Source: Bacteroidales bacterium
Lineage (GTDB): Bacteria; Bacteroidota; Bacteroidia; Bacteroidales; UBA932
DNA: 42,209 nt
Direction: 5' to 3'
Assembly: GCA_017453565.1 (NCBI GenBank)
Contig: JAFTEQ010000028.1
Location: 1 to 42,209 of the forward strand
Position 1 is the first letter of the stretch; each line of letters starts with the position of its first letter. Below the pieces are notes generated by a model. It had not been told where the DNA came from and searched no databases. It worked only from the letters and a program-made list of their open reading frames with translations. This document shows, piece after piece, positions 10,401 through 18,519 of this stretch. A program made the translations under genes and the position numbers.

Positions 10401-10531
10401 TCGAACTCTGCGGCAACTACATTTATTTCTTGTCCGACGTGCTCAAGCAGGCAGGCGAAAAAGACTTGGCGGACCAGGTCACCGACAACTTCGCCAAGAT
10501 GATCAAGTCGGCTGTAGGAGAAGAATCATGA
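7451..10531 (+). CDS. DUF2723 (GT117-type) membrane glycosyltransferase
   Basis: The 1026-residue integral membrane protein carries the DUF2723 signature near its N-terminus (SFWDCGEFIASSYKLEVGHPPG), followed by many transmembrane segments up to about residue 590. A large soluble part follows, including THGDNDTFPLWYAQEVEDIRTD and NTSLLGTDWHNDQM, motifs shared by Bacteroidota members. The family is classed as GT117 and is related to protein O-mannosyltransferases; it probably transfers sugar from a lipid-linked donor to an exported acceptor. The start is ATG 7451 (MMDRKQF), with a second ATG directly after it; an in-frame TTG at 7442 lies inside the promoter. The 3' end overlaps the next gene by ATGA. 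Confidence 0.9.
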   Translation: MMDRKQFKLWNRLCAAAAFVVSAVTYLLTIEPSASFWDCGEFIASSYKLEVGHPPGNPVFQIFARFFTLFGDNMHAAILVNAMSALCSALTIFFLYLTIVWLVRRLVLSADAKACTPAQAVTILGSGLVGSLAYCFSDTFWFSAVEGEVYAMSSLFTAAVFWAMTRWYDQADEPRSGRWIVLISFLMGLSIGVHLLNLLAIPALVFLFFYRRREDRPYTPWEYVKIFGVGVVILAVILFLIIPWLPKLAAYFDLFFVNVLGLPYNSGAAFFVLGILGLCFWGLFVTQKRGKAFLNTALLCLTTIIIGFSVFSVDVIRSCAKTPTNEYQPDNAFTLVRYLSREQYGSTPLLYGQYYDAPYSLKTTRYWAPLDGKYKKVEGPVDAHYDAAGKMLFPRMWSNADPRYIDFYEAYTGGKGRAVPGAQHRKPSMGDNLRFFFDYQLGWMYLRYFMWNFVGRQNEVHSPSPGNIFYGNWESGVKWLDDFRLGDQSDAPAVLRDNKGKNHYYFLPLLLGLLGLCFQFRRDRRGCWLTFLMFFMTGVAIVVYLNQPPYQVRERDYAYAGSFYFFCVWIGLAVAAVSEWLTDAFGRRFALPSSCIATAACLCVPALMAAQNWDDHDRSNRATAVELGRNYLESVGPNGILVTHGDNDTFPLWYAQEVEDIRTDVRICNTSLLGTDWHNDQMRYAVNKSVALPISVPHEQYLYGTNEYIPIFDTREEEMSIADVMKLFKHPQVKVALSSGRKVDYIASRKISVPVNKENALRYGLVAEADADRIPEKIVLEIPKDKDYLTKPELFMLDLLSGYKWDRPLHLLNMGGDLNIGLKEYFEYQGYSVRLTPIRNRPQSTRPGHVDTDRLYRLMTQTFRWDALSRDDYFIDYQNLYTHLGVMSVRSLFVSCANAFMEAGQDDRAVEMLDKCCSVMRNYPICSTPIGFSGNDYVVVLMIEDYFKLGRTDQGLKLAVEMGDRLLEAARFFLEYYEFAKNEFELCGNYIYFLSDVLKQAGEKDLADQVTDNFAKMIKSAVGEES

Positions 10532-10857
10532 ACAAGAGACTTCTTTCACTCGACGCGCTGCGCGGTTTCGACATGATGTTCATCGTGGGCCTTTTCGCCC
10601 TGTTCTATTATATCATTGACGTGCGCGGATATACGAAATGGACCCTCCCGTTCGCGGTGGTGGGACTTAATTCCATCACCATCTACCTGGCCTGGCGCAT
10701 CATTCCCTTCCGGAAAATCGCCGAGTTCTTCCTGGGGGGCCTGGCCGGCCTGTGTCCCGACAAGATCGGGGCGCTGATTATGGCCATTGGGGCTTTCGCC
10801 GCGGGCTGGCTGTTCCTGTATTTCCTCTATCGCAAAAAAGTATTCCTTAAGGTATGA
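10528..10857 (+). pseudogene. Internally deleted DUF5009/NagX-type acyltransferase remnant
   Basis: This open frame encodes 109 residues. Residues 1-21 (MNKRLLSLDALRGFDMMFIVG) match the N-terminus of DUF5009/heparan-alpha-glucosaminide N-acetyltransferase-like membrane proteins. From about residue 22 on (LFALFYYIIDVRGYTKW, then LPFAVVGLNSITIYLAW) the sequence matches the C-terminal end of the same family. Family members are about 370 residues long, so roughly 250 central residues, including most membrane helices and the catalytic region, are missing without a frameshift. The frame overlaps both neighbours by ATGA, so translation coupling is preserved. It is probably catalytically dead, but could still make a three-helix membrane peptide. 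An assembly error remains possible. Confidence 0.7.
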
Positions 10858-13016
10858 ATAAGGTTCTCGGTGTATTGAGTTTGGCCTGCGTCCTGCTGCT
10901 GGCGGGCTGCAAGGCGGCCGACAAGCGTGCGGACATAGAAAAAGAGGTAGAAGAGGTCCTCGCGCAGATGACCCTCGACGAAAAGATTGCGGTGCTCCAC
11001 GCGCAGTCCAAGTTCTCCGCGCGTGGCGTGCCGCGCCTGGGCATCCCGGAACTCTGGTGTGACGACGGCCCGCACGGGGTTCGTCCCGACACATTCTGGG
11101 ACAAATGGGCTTCGGCCGGACAAACCAACGACAGCTGTACCGCCTATCCGTCCCTGACCTGCCTTGCGGCCAGCTGGAACCGTGACCTGGCCTACCGCTA
11201 TGGCCGGAGCGTGGGGGAAGAAGCCCGCTACCGCAAGAAGAACGTGCTGCTGGGCCCCGGAGTCAATATCTGCCGGACCCCGCTTAACGGAAGAAATTTC
11301 GAGTATATGGGGGAAGACCCCTATCTGGCCGGAGAATTGGCGGCGCGCTACGTGCAGGGCGTCCAGAGCAACAAGGTGGCGGCCTGCGTGAAGCATTTTG
11401 CGCTGAACAATCAGGAGTGCCACCGCATGGACGGGAACGTGAACGTGGACGACCGCACCCTCTATGAGATTTATCTCCCCGCTTTCAAGAAGGCCGTCCA
11501 GCAGGGTGGCGCCTGGTCGATCATGGCGGCGTACAACCAGTATGACGGCGCGTTCGCCTGCCACAATGCCCGGCTGATCAAGGATATCCTCAAAGGAGAA
11601 TGGGGCTTCGACGGTGCCGCCATCAGCGACTGGGGCGGTGTGCACGATACCGAAGGCGCCGCCAGGGGCGGTCTGGACATCGAATTCGGGACCGCCGGTG
11701 CCTACAACGATTATTATCTGGCCGAGCCGTACAAGGCCCGGATCGTTTCCGGCGAACTGTCGGAGGATGAGCTCAACGACAAGGTCCGCAGGGCCCTGCG
11801 GCTCAACTTCCGCACCCGGGCGGACGGATACAGCGGCTCCTTCCTCTCTCCGGAGCATACGGCCGACAGCAGAAGGATTGGCGGAGAAGGCATCGTCCTC
11901 CTGCGGAACAACGGGGTGCTGCCCTTGGCCGGGAATGCCCGCAAGATCGTGGTCCTGGGCGAGAACGCCATCCGTCCCATGGTAGTGGGCGGCAGTTCTT
12001 CCTCGCTCAAGACGCAGCACGAGATCTCTCCCCTGCAAGGCATCCGGGACGCTTTCCCCGAAGCGGAAGTGGTGTATTGCAGGACTTATTATTCCGGAAT
12101 GCCTACGCCTGGCAGTTACAACTACAGCCAATACGACATTACGGAAACCCGTCCTGCCGGAGAACTCCTTACCGAGGCGCTCGCTGCGGTGGAAGATGCC
12201 GACTACGTGATTTTCGTGGGCGGACTCAACAAGAACGAGACCCAGGATTGCGAGGGTGAAGACAGGCTCTCGTACGAACTGCCGTTCGGGCAGAATGCCA
12301 TCATAGAGCGCCTTGCTGCGGTAAGGCCCGACCTGGTGTTCGTGAATATCTCCGGCTCGCCCGTGGCCCTGCCCTTCGCCGAAAAGGTGGGTGCCGTGGT
12401 GCAGGCATGGTACCTCGGCAGTGAAACCGGCAACGCCCTGGCCGACGTGCTTTCGGGCGCGGTGAACCCTTCCGGAAAACTGCCCTTCTCCTTCCCCGTA
12501 TCGCTGGAAGAAGGCCCCCTGAAGACCGAGCGCCAGTATCCCGGCTCTGCCGACGAAAAGGGTGTCTGGCAGGTCTATTACGAGGAAGGTATCTACGTGG
12601 GCTATCGCTGGTACGACCTGCACGGCGGCGTGCAGTTCCCCTTCGGTTACGGCCTGAGCTACACAACGTTCGAGTATGGCCAGGCGAAGGCTTCCGCCAA
12701 GGTCATGAAAGACAGGCTGACCGTCAGCATCCCGCTTACGAACACGGGCGACCGGGCCGGTGCCGAGGTGGTGCAGCTCTACATCGCCGACGAGGAGGCC
12801 TCGGTAGACCGTCCCGTCAAGGAACTCAAGGGTTTCGAGAAAGTCTGGCTGGAGCCGGGCGAAACCAAGACCGTTTCCTTCACCATCGGGCGCGACGCCC
12901 TCAGCTTCTTCGATGCTTCCAGGCACGAATGGGTGGCGGAACCGGGCGTCTTCAAGGCCCTTGTGGGCGCCTCCAGCGCCGATATCCGGAGCGAAGTGGA
13001 ATTCCGTCTCAAATAG
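10854..13016 (+). CDS. Glycoside hydrolase family 3 lipoprotein (beta-glucosidase-like)
   Basis: The 720-residue protein is a predicted secreted lipoprotein: the signal peptide ends in LLLAGC, placing the lipidated cysteine at residue 19. The GH3 N-terminal domain contains the substrate-binding KHFALNNQE and the nucleophile motif AISDWGG, where Asp259 is the likely nucleophile. The alpha/beta sandwich domain follows (GIVLLRNNGVLPL, GSETGNALADVL), and a C-terminal fibronectin type III-like domain begins near the YGLSYTTFEY motif. Family members hydrolyse beta-linked glucose, xylose or related sugars; the exact substrate cannot be read. It overlaps the preceding gene by four bases and abuts the next, so it belongs to the DUF2723 operon. 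Confidence 0.92.
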   Translation: MNKVLGVLSLACVLLLAGCKAADKRADIEKEVEEVLAQMTLDEKIAVLHAQSKFSARGVPRLGIPELWCDDGPHGVRPDTFWDKWASAGQTNDSCTAYPSLTCLAASWNRDLAYRYGRSVGEEARYRKKNVLLGPGVNICRTPLNGRNFEYMGEDPYLAGELAARYVQGVQSNKVAACVKHFALNNQECHRMDGNVNVDDRTLYEIYLPAFKKAVQQGGAWSIMAAYNQYDGAFACHNARLIKDILKGEWGFDGAAISDWGGVHDTEGAARGGLDIEFGTAGAYNDYYLAEPYKARIVSGELSEDELNDKVRRALRLNFRTRADGYSGSFLSPEHTADSRRIGGEGIVLLRNNGVLPLAGNARKIVVLGENAIRPMVVGGSSSSLKTQHEISPLQGIRDAFPEAEVVYCRTYYSGMPTPGSYNYSQYDITETRPAGELLTEALAAVEDADYVIFVGGLNKNETQDCEGEDRLSYELPFGQNAIIERLAAVRPDLVFVNISGSPVALPFAEKVGAVVQAWYLGSETGNALADVLSGAVNPSGKLPFSFPVSLEEGPLKTERQYPGSADEKGVWQVYYEEGIYVGYRWYDLHGGVQFPFGYGLSYTTFEYGQAKASAKVMKDRLTVSIPLTNTGDRAGAEVVQLYIADEEASVDRPVKELKGFEKVWLEPGETKTVSFTIGRDALSFFDASRHEWVAEPGVFKALVGASSADIRSEVEFRLK

Positions 13017-14117
13017 ATGCGCAGCAAGATGCACCTTGTCCGCCCGGCCGCGCTGCTGTGTGCGCTGGCGCTTCTTCTGACGGGCTGCGCTTCGTCCCGC
13101 CGGATGCAGCGCCTGGTGGTGGGTACCTACACTATGCGCTCGTCGGCACAGGGAGTTTATCTCTATTCCTTTAACCCCCGGAACGCCGACACGCGTCTTC
13201 TTTCCTGCGCCCCTTCCGGCAATCCGTCTTTCGTGACCGTCAGTTCCGATAGAAAGTACGTCTATGCGGTGAACGAGTTCCACGACGGTCGCGAGGGCCT
13301 GAGCGCCTTCTGGCTTGAGGGCGATTCCCTCCGTCCGGTGCAGCGCGTGTTGTTCAAGGATGCGGGTGTGGACGGCAGGAGCGCCTGCAACATCCTGCAG
13401 ACGGGAAACGCCCTCGTGAGTTCCAACTATAGCGGAGGGACAGTTGCGGCCTACGCCCTGGCGGACGACGGCCGGATTGGGGGACTTCTGCAGTCCTTCG
13501 GACGGGAAGGCGCGCGCATGCACTGCGCCGTGCCCTCTCCGGACGGGAAATACCTTTTTGTCTGCAATCTGGGAAACGACTGCGTGCACCGCTTCGAGCC
13601 GGGTGCGGAGGGGCCCCTGTGCAAGCCCGTTACGGCCTGGCAGAACGAAGATCCCGTCCGTTTCGGGCCGCGCCATATGGTGTTCAGCCCCGACGGCCGT
13701 TTCGCCTGCCTGCTCTGTGAACTGGGTGACCGGCTGGTGGTTTTCCGCTATGAAGACGGCGTCCTCACGCCCATCCAGACCCTGATGGCCTACGACGGTG
13801 AAGGCCACGCCAGCGCCGACATCCACTTTTCACCCGACGGCCGCTTCCTCTACACCAGCCACCGCCGTCAGAAAGACGGCATCGCCATTTTCTCGGTAGA
13901 CCGTGAATCGGGATTGGTAACGCCTGTGGGCTATCAGAAAACGGGCGCGCATCCGCGCAATTTCGCCATCTCGCCCGACGGCCGTTTCCTGCTCTGCGCC
14001 TGCCGCGACAGCAACTGCATCGAGATATACTCCGTCGACCGCCGCAGCGGAGCCCTCCGCCCCAGCGGAAAAAGCATTCGTGTGGGCGCCCCGGTCTGCG
14101 TGCAGTTTACCTTTTGA
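13017..14117 (+). CDS. Lactonase-family seven-bladed propeller lipoprotein
   Basis: The 366-residue product has a lipoprotein signal with the lipobox LLTGC and then repeated blades of the 6-phosphogluconolactonase/3-carboxymuconate cyclase type (PF10282): VGTYTMRSSAQGVYLYSF, and several copies of the SPDGRFLY-like blade motif (VFSPDGRFACLL, HFSPDGRFLYTS, AISPDGRFLLCA). Cytosolic members open 6-phosphogluconolactone; an exported lipoprotein form probably acts on another lactone, so the physiological substrate is unclear. The ATG directly follows the GH3 stop; an internal ATG at 13029 is an alternative. Its last 11 bases overlap the convergent methyltransferase gene. Confidence 0.85.
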   Translation: MRSKMHLVRPAALLCALALLLTGCASSRRMQRLVVGTYTMRSSAQGVYLYSFNPRNADTRLLSCAPSGNPSFVTVSSDRKYVYAVNEFHDGREGLSAFWLEGDSLRPVQRVLFKDAGVDGRSACNILQTGNALVSSNYSGGTVAAYALADDGRIGGLLQSFGREGARMHCAVPSPDGKYLFVCNLGNDCVHRFEPGAEGPLCKPVTAWQNEDPVRFGPRHMVFSPDGRFACLLCELGDRLVVFRYEDGVLTPIQTLMAYDGEGHASADIHFSPDGRFLYTSHRRQKDGIAIFSVDRESGLVTPVGYQKTGAHPRNFAISPDGRFLLCACRDSNCIEIYSVDRRSGALRPSGKSIRVGAPVCVQFTF

Positions 14118-15030
14118 GCCGCACTACGATGGAAAGGGGAAGGATCTTGCCCGAGCGGTCGCGCAGGGCGAGTTCGCCCGATTCAAGGCCGGCCACGGGG
14201 CCGGAACCCAAACCCAGGGCTTCGCGCACCAGGGTCTCGCCCAGCAGGGCGCTGTAGCCGTTTGAATAGAGGTTGAGCACCAGGAAACTGTCTTCGGGCT
14301 CCAGGATGGCGCCCACGGTGCGCAGCATCTCGAAAAGACACTCGTCCAGTTTCCATTTCTCCCCGTCGGGCCCGTGCCCGTAGGCGGGCGGATCGAGGAT
14401 GATGCCCTGGTAGCGCTTGCCGCGCCTGGCTTCCCGGGCGGCGAATTTCATGGCGTCTTCCACTACCCAGCGGATGCCGTCCAGGCCGCTTGCTTCCATG
14501 TTGCCCCGGGCCCAGGTAACCACCTGACGCACGGACTCGAGGTGCGTCACATCGGCCCCGGCGGCCTTGGCCGCAAGCGATGCGCCGCCCGTGTAGGCAA
14601 AGAGGTTGAGCACTTTGGGTGCCTCCGCTCCCGGCCGGACCAGGGCTCTGGTATTGCGGTAGATATATTCCCAGTTGGGCGCCTGTTCGGGGAAGACCCC
14701 CACGTGCTTGAACGAGGTGAGGCCCAGGCGCAGGTCGAAGCGCGGTCCGCCGTCGGAGCAGCCCGGGTAGCGGATGTACCACTGGTCGTCCATCTTTTTC
14801 AGACGGTCCCAGCTGCCGCTGTCTTCCTTTCCCGCCTTGCCGAATCCGGCGCCCGGCGTGAAACGGGTGTGCGACAGGCGTGCCCATTCCGCCTCGGACA
14901 GGGTCTTGTCCCAGAGGGCTTTCGGTTCGGGCCGGGCGAGCACATAGGCGCCGAAGCGCTCCAGTTTTTCGCCGTCGCCGGAGTCGATCAGTTCGTAGTC
15001 TTTCCAGTCGGGATTCGGATATTCGGTCAT
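14107..15030 (-). CDS. Class I SAM-dependent methyltransferase, RlmK/RlmI-like (COG1092)
   Basis: The 307-residue protein resembles the 23S rRNA cytosine/guanine methyltransferases of COG1092. SAM-binding motif I is [21 protein letters not shown], the acidic motif II is [11 protein letters not shown], and the DPPAYGHGP motif (residues around 215) is the typical DPP(A/S) loop. The N-terminal half ([27 protein letters not shown]) is like stand-alone members that lack a PUA domain. The target nucleotide cannot be deduced. The ATG at 15030 is seven bases from a TAnnTTTG element. It is a single-gene unit whose 3' end overlaps the lactonase gene. Confidence 0.85.
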   Translation of the reverse strand: MTEYPNPDWKDYELIDSGDGEKLERFGAYVLARPEPKALWDKTLSEAEWARLSHTRFTPGAGFGKAGKEDSGSWDRLKKMDDQWYIRYPGCSDGGPRFDLRLGLTSFKHVGVFPEQAPNWEYIYRNTRALVRPGAEAPKVLNLFAYTGGASLAAKAAGADVTHLESVRQVVTWARGNMEASGLDGIRWVVEDAMKFAAREARRGKRYQGIILDPPAYGHGPDGEKWKLDECLFEMLRTVGAILEPEDSFLVLNLYSNGYSALLGETLVREALGLGSGPVAGLESGELALRDRSGKILPLSIVVRLKR

Positions 15031-15037
15031 AGCAGGG

Positions 15038-15045
15038 CAAAGATA
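15038..15045 (-). promoter_or_regulatory. -7 element (TATCTTTG) of the methyltransferase gene
   Basis: The minus strand reads TATCTTTG, seven bases before the ATG at 15030, implying a leaderless or very short leader. Confidence 0.65.
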
Positions 15046-15078
15046 CGAAGAGCGCGCAGATTTCTCAACGTTTTTTGT

Positions 15079-15086
15079 TACCTTTG
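15079..15086 (+). promoter_or_regulatory. -7 element (TACCTTTG) of pgk
   Basis: TACCTTTG matches TAnnTTTG and lies 31 bases upstream of the pgk ATG at 15118. It is divergent from the methyltransferase promoter. Confidence 0.6.
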
Positions 15087-15117
15087 CGCCCGGAATAGTA
15101 GTAAATACCTAAATATT

Positions 15118-16371
15118 ATGCAGCAGTTCATCGACAAATACGACTTCGCGGGCAAGAAAGCCATCGTGCGGGTCGATTTCAACGTTCCCCTCGACGAGAA
15201 CTTCAACATTACGGACGACACCCGCATCCGTGCGGCCATCCCCACGCTCAAGAAGGTGCTCGCCGGCGGCGGTTCGCTCATCATCATGTCGCATCTGGGG
15301 CGTCCGAAAGGCGTCACCGACAAGTTCTCCCTGAAGCACATCGTGGACCATGTGTCCATGTGTCTGGGCGTGCTGGTTCAGTTCGCCCCTGACTACCAGA
15401 AGGCCGATGCACAGGTGGCCGCCCTCAAGCCGGGCGAGGCGCTGCTGCTCGAGAACCTGCGTTTCTATGCCGAAGAGGAAGGCAAGCCCCGCGGACTCGC
15501 CGAGGATGCCTCCGACGAGGAGAAGAAGGCCGCCAAGGCCGCGGTGAAAGAGAGCCAGAAAGCCTTCGTGGCCAAGCTCGCCTCCTACGCCGACTGCTAT
15601 ATCAACGACGCATTCGGCACCGCCCACCGCGCCCACGCCTCCACCGCCCTCATTGCCAAGTTCTTCCCGGACGACAAGATGTTCGGCTACCTGATGGAAG
15701 GCGAGATCAAGGCCATCGACAACGTGCTCAAGAACGCCAAGCGTCCCTTCACCGCTATCATCGGCGGCAGCAAGGTGTCGAGCAAGCTTGCCGTGCTGGA
15801 AAACCTCCTTACCAAGGTGGACAACCTCATCATCGGCGGCGGCATGGGCTACACCTTCATCAAGGCCGAGGGCGGCCGTATCGGGAATTCGCTCCACGAG
15901 GACGAACTCATCCCGCAGGCGCAGGAGATTCTGGCCAAGGCCAAGGAGCGCGGCGTGAACATCTCGCTTTCGGTGCAGACCCGCGTGGCGAACGAATTCA
16001 GCAACGACTCGGCAACGCAGCTGGTTCCCTCGCACGAGATCCCCGAGGGCTGGGAAGGCATGGACGCCGGTCCCGAGTCGCTCGAAATCTGGAAGAAGAT
16101 CATCCTTTCCTCCAAGACCATTCTCTGGAACGGTCCTGTGGGCGTGTTCGAGATGCCTTCGTTTGCAAAGGGAACGCTGCAGATTGCGCAGGACCTGGCC
16201 GAGGCTACGGCTGCGGGCGCCTACACGCTCGTGGGCGGCGGCGACAGCGTGGCTGCCGTGACGCAGATGGGCTTCGCCGACAAGGTGAGCTACGTCTCCA
16301 CCGGCGGCGGCGCCATGCTTGAGGCTATTGAAGGCAAGGAACTCCCCGGTATCGCCGCTATCCGCGAATAA
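15118..16371 (+). CDS. pgk: Phosphoglycerate kinase
   Basis: This cytoplasmic glycolytic enzyme interconverts 1,3-bisphosphoglycerate plus ADP and 3-phosphoglycerate plus ATP. The 417-residue product has the N-terminal substrate motif [12 protein letters not shown], the SHLGRPKG loop, [12 protein letters not shown], the [12 protein letters not shown] hinge region and the C-terminal nucleotide-binding GGGDSVAAV and [19 protein letters not shown]. Length is normal for the family. The ATG at 15118 follows the promoter by 31 bases; the in-frame codons further upstream belong to the antisense of the methyltransferase. A small barrel gene follows 14 bases downstream. Confidence 0.98.
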   Translation: MQQFIDKYDFAGKKAIVRVDFNVPLDENFNITDDTRIRAAIPTLKKVLAGGGSLIIMSHLGRPKGVTDKFSLKHIVDHVSMCLGVLVQFAPDYQKADAQVAALKPGEALLLENLRFYAEEEGKPRGLAEDASDEEKKAAKAAVKESQKAFVAKLASYADCYINDAFGTAHRAHASTALIAKFFPDDKMFGYLMEGEIKAIDNVLKNAKRPFTAIIGGSKVSSKLAVLENLLTKVDNLIIGGGMGYTFIKAEGGRIGNSLHEDELIPQAQEILAKAKERGVNISLSVQTRVANEFSNDSATQLVPSHEIPEGWEGMDAGPESLEIWKKIILSSKTILWNGPVGVFEMPSFAKGTLQIAQDLAEATAAGAYTLVGGGDSVAAVTQMGFADKVSYVSTGGGAMLEAIEGKELPGIAAIRE

Positions 16372-16385
16372 TCAATCTGCTTTAT

Positions 16386-17000
16386 ATGAAAAAGTTCTTC
16401 ATCTCCCTGGCGCTGCTTCTGGCGCTGGCGTCCACTGCCTTGAACGGACAGGAAAAGAATTACCAGGTTTCATTCAAGTACCTGGCAACAAGCCTTACCT
16501 TCTCCGGTTTCGGGCTGTCGTTCTCGTACCCGGGGTTTGGTCTTGAAGCGCTCACAACCAGTCCGCTTCCTTTTAACAACGCATTCCTTAACTACGGGCT
16601 GGGATTGACCTACTATACGCGCCCGGAAGTTGCCGACGAAGAGTCGACGTTCAATTTTCGTGCGTCTGTTCCTATTGATCTCTCACTCCGCTTTCCCGTT
16701 AATGAGAAGATCGCCCTATTCCCATTCTTAGGCGTGGATCCGTTGATCAACTTGGGGAATAAATACAAAGGGACCGACGAAGACGGAGATTCTTTCACCA
16801 CGAGCATGTTTCAAGTGGGGACGCATTTTGGTGTCACCACCCAGTACGACCGATTCCTGATTAAACTGGGGTACTATTCCGACCTTTCGCCGTACGTAAT
16901 CACTGACACCTACACCGACGACTATGACGGCTCAACCGTGACGGACAAAGAGAAGTTTACAATGAAGGGAGTGTTCTTCTCTGTCGGATATAGCTTCTAG
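16386..17000 (+). CDS. Small outer-membrane beta-barrel protein, unrecognised family
   Basis: The 204-residue product has a signal peptide (MKKFFISLALLLALASTALNGQ) and then short alternating strands (FSGFGLSFSYPGFGLEAL, YGLGLTYYT, MFQVGTHFGVTTQYDRFLIKLGYYSDL). It ends in GVFFSVGYSF, which fits outer-membrane barrel insertion. No catalytic motif is visible and the function is unknown. The spacing suggests co-transcription with pgk. Its codon use is less GC-rich than pgk. A strong terminator follows 27 bases after the stop. Confidence 0.7.
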   Translation: MKKFFISLALLLALASTALNGQEKNYQVSFKYLATSLTFSGFGLSFSYPGFGLEALTTSPLPFNNAFLNYGLGLTYYTRPEVADEESTFNFRASVPIDLSLRFPVNEKIALFPFLGVDPLINLGNKYKGTDEDGDSFTTSMFQVGTHFGVTTQYDRFLIKLGYYSDLSPYVITDTYTDDYDGSTVTDKEKFTMKGVFFSVGYSF

Positions 17001-17027
17001 CTCTCCGGCGTTCCCGCCATCGATTCG

Positions 17028-17073
17028 GAGGGTGTATTCTAAGACTTTTGCAAGGAATACGCCCTCTTTTTTT
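17028..17073 (+). terminator. Rho-independent terminator after pgk-barrel operon
   Basis: Arms 17028-17039 (GAGGGTGTATTC) and 17055-17066 (GAATACGCCCTC) pair over 12 positions with one G-U wobble, around a 15-base loop, followed directly by seven T residues. Confidence 0.92.
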
Positions 17074-17095
17074 ATTCTTTTTTGAAGGAGGCACC

Positions 17096-17123
17096 GCCGC
17101 CGGAATATACGATCTCCGGCGGC
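17096..17123. repeat. Perfect 9-bp inverted repeat (REP-like hairpin)
   Basis: GCCGCCGGA (17096-17104) and TCCGGCGGC (17115-17123) are perfect inverted copies with a 10-base loop. It lies in the noncoding stretch upstream of the Y1 transposase gene. There is no T tract, so it is not a standard terminator. Confidence 0.7.
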
Positions 17124-17129
17124 TACAGA

Positions 17130-17175
17130 CCGGGAGCTGCGGGGAGCTCACCCGAAGGGCTCTCCTCGCTCCCGG
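17130..17175. repeat. Nested inverted repeat (REP-like structure)
   Basis: Outer arms CCGGGAGC (17130-17137) and GCTCCCGG (17168-17175) are perfect. Inner arms GGGGAGC (17141-17147) and GCTCTCC (17159-17165) pair with one G-U wobble. The result is a long bulged hairpin typical of repetitive extragenic palindromes. Confidence 0.65.
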
Positions 17176-17189
17176 CAGTTGCCGGTGTG

Positions 17190-17247
17190 ATCCTACTTTT
17201 TGTCCATTAGTGAAAAACAGGGGCAAATCCATCCTACTTTTTGTCCA
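17190..17247. repeat. Pair of 17-bp direct repeats ATCCTACTTTTTGTCCA
   Basis: Identical 17-mers occupy 17190-17206 and 17231-17247, 41 bases start to start. I found no third copy by eye. They lie between the hairpins and the transposase gene. The surrounding 17074-17463 stretch has no convincing gene. Confidence 0.75.
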
Positions 17248-17463
17248 CATGACCGAGTTTTTCAGCGCTCGCCGCAACGTAGATTGCTATTATTCAAGTA
17301 GATAAGGTTTTTGTGTCTATGAAAACCAGCGATACAAAAGCCGTATCTCTTTTATAACTAATGGATTGCGTTGCGGCCTTATTTTTTTTGTTGTCGGAAA
17401 CAGAAATATTATTACCTATACCCTCTGCCAAAACGAGAATTCTCACTATCTTCCCGGCAGACT

Positions 17464-18375
17464 ATGAAAAACAATCTTTGTTCTTGGCAAAATGTGCCTC
17501 GGCACATCTATATGAAGGGAGAAAACGGGCAAGGTATTTTTTACAACACTGAAGACTGTCTGTTTTTCTTAACCTTGTTCAGCGTTCTGGTGCGAAGATA
17601 TTCCGTTCGGACATTGGGTTTCTGCATCATGTTCAACCACGTTCACGCGTTGCTCCGTTTTCCGGATAAGGAAACTCAAGTATCCTTCTTAACACGTCTG
17701 ACCCAGTCTTTCGTACATGGTTATAATGTTGAATATGGTCGTACTGGGGCCCTCTTCCTCCATTCTTATGGGCATGCCCCTAAAGAAACCGCCAAAACAG
17801 TCCGATCCTGTATAGCATATATTGGGAACAACCCCGTAGCCGGTCGCCTGACACGACGAGCGCAAGATTATCGTTGGAATCTGTGCGCATACGCAGAGTC
17901 AACGTATCCTTTTTCGGCTTCCGTTTCTATGAAAACCGCCGCAAACCCGCTACGACGAGCCTTTAGATATGTTGATACACTCTACAAAATGGGGCAACCC
18001 CTTAGTTATGGAGCGCAACGAATCATATTCAATAAACTCTCCACAGATGGGAGAAAGAGCATCATAGACCGGATTGTCACCCGGTATAACTTTCTTGACT
18101 ATTCTGCATGGGAACGCTTATTCGGCTCCAAGTCAAAAGCTCTTTTTGCCATGGAAGCCAATACGGGTACTGAATACGATTTGCCAGAAGACTGGGAGGA
18201 CTATTCAATGTACCGGAGAATGCTGCAGATAGCTCGGGAATATCAGTTATTATCAGCTGGCCACGGGGTGGATTCTTTGACAGACAATGAAAAGGTGAAA
18301 CTATGGAAACTCATTTCCAATCATCTCACCCCAAAAGAAAGACAAATCCGAAAGTTCTTGCATCTCTTCGATTAG
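17464..18375 (+). CDS. REP-associated-type Y1 (HUH) transposase
   Basis: The 303-residue product belongs to the IS200-like/REP-associated tyrosine transposase superfamily. The single-strand DNA endonuclease core shows HIYMKGENGQGIFYN at the start, the HUH motif in MFNHVHALLRF (His59 and His61) and a likely catalytic tyrosine in GYNVEYGRTGALF (Tyr87 or Tyr91). The SCIAYIGNNPVAGRL segment is typical. A C-terminal extension of about 130 residues has no motif I recognise. The ATG at 17464 was chosen; an in-frame TTG at 17371 adds a low-complexity leader. GC content is clearly lower than that of neighbouring housekeeping genes, consistent with transfer. Hairpins and direct repeats upstream may be its substrate. 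No partner orfB is present. Confidence 0.85.
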   Translation: MKNNLCSWQNVPRHIYMKGENGQGIFYNTEDCLFFLTLFSVLVRRYSVRTLGFCIMFNHVHALLRFPDKETQVSFLTRLTQSFVHGYNVEYGRTGALFLHSYGHAPKETAKTVRSCIAYIGNNPVAGRLTRRAQDYRWNLCAYAESTYPFSASVSMKTAANPLRRAFRYVDTLYKMGQPLSYGAQRIIFNKLSTDGRKSIIDRIVTRYNFLDYSAWERLFGSKSKALFAMEANTGTEYDLPEDWEDYSMYRRMLQIAREYQLLSAGHGVDSLTDNEKVKLWKLISNHLTPKERQIRKFLHLFD

Positions 18376-18519
18376 GATAGCATATTGTTATGGTGGAGGC
18401 CAAAATCTTGATTATCAATATACAAACCGTTTGGGGTTGGCCAAAAGAAGCGACACAAAACAACGAATCGCCAGTAAATCAAGAATTTACGCAGCAGCCC
18501 AACGTAACGGAGCCGGGGC

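Noticed and set aside
10827-13826. 999-codon open frame on the minus strand opposite GH3 and lactonase genes
   Set aside because: It spans two genes with clear families on the plus strand and has no recognisable motif.
14374-15117. In-frame N-terminal extension of pgk
   Set aside because: The extension is antisense to the methyltransferase gene, and the promoter plus ATG at 15118 give the normal PGK N-terminus.
17028-17247. Possible CRISPR array from repeats and hairpins
   Set aside because: Only two copies of the 17-mer exist, with one 24-base gap and unrelated hairpins; no cas gene is nearby.
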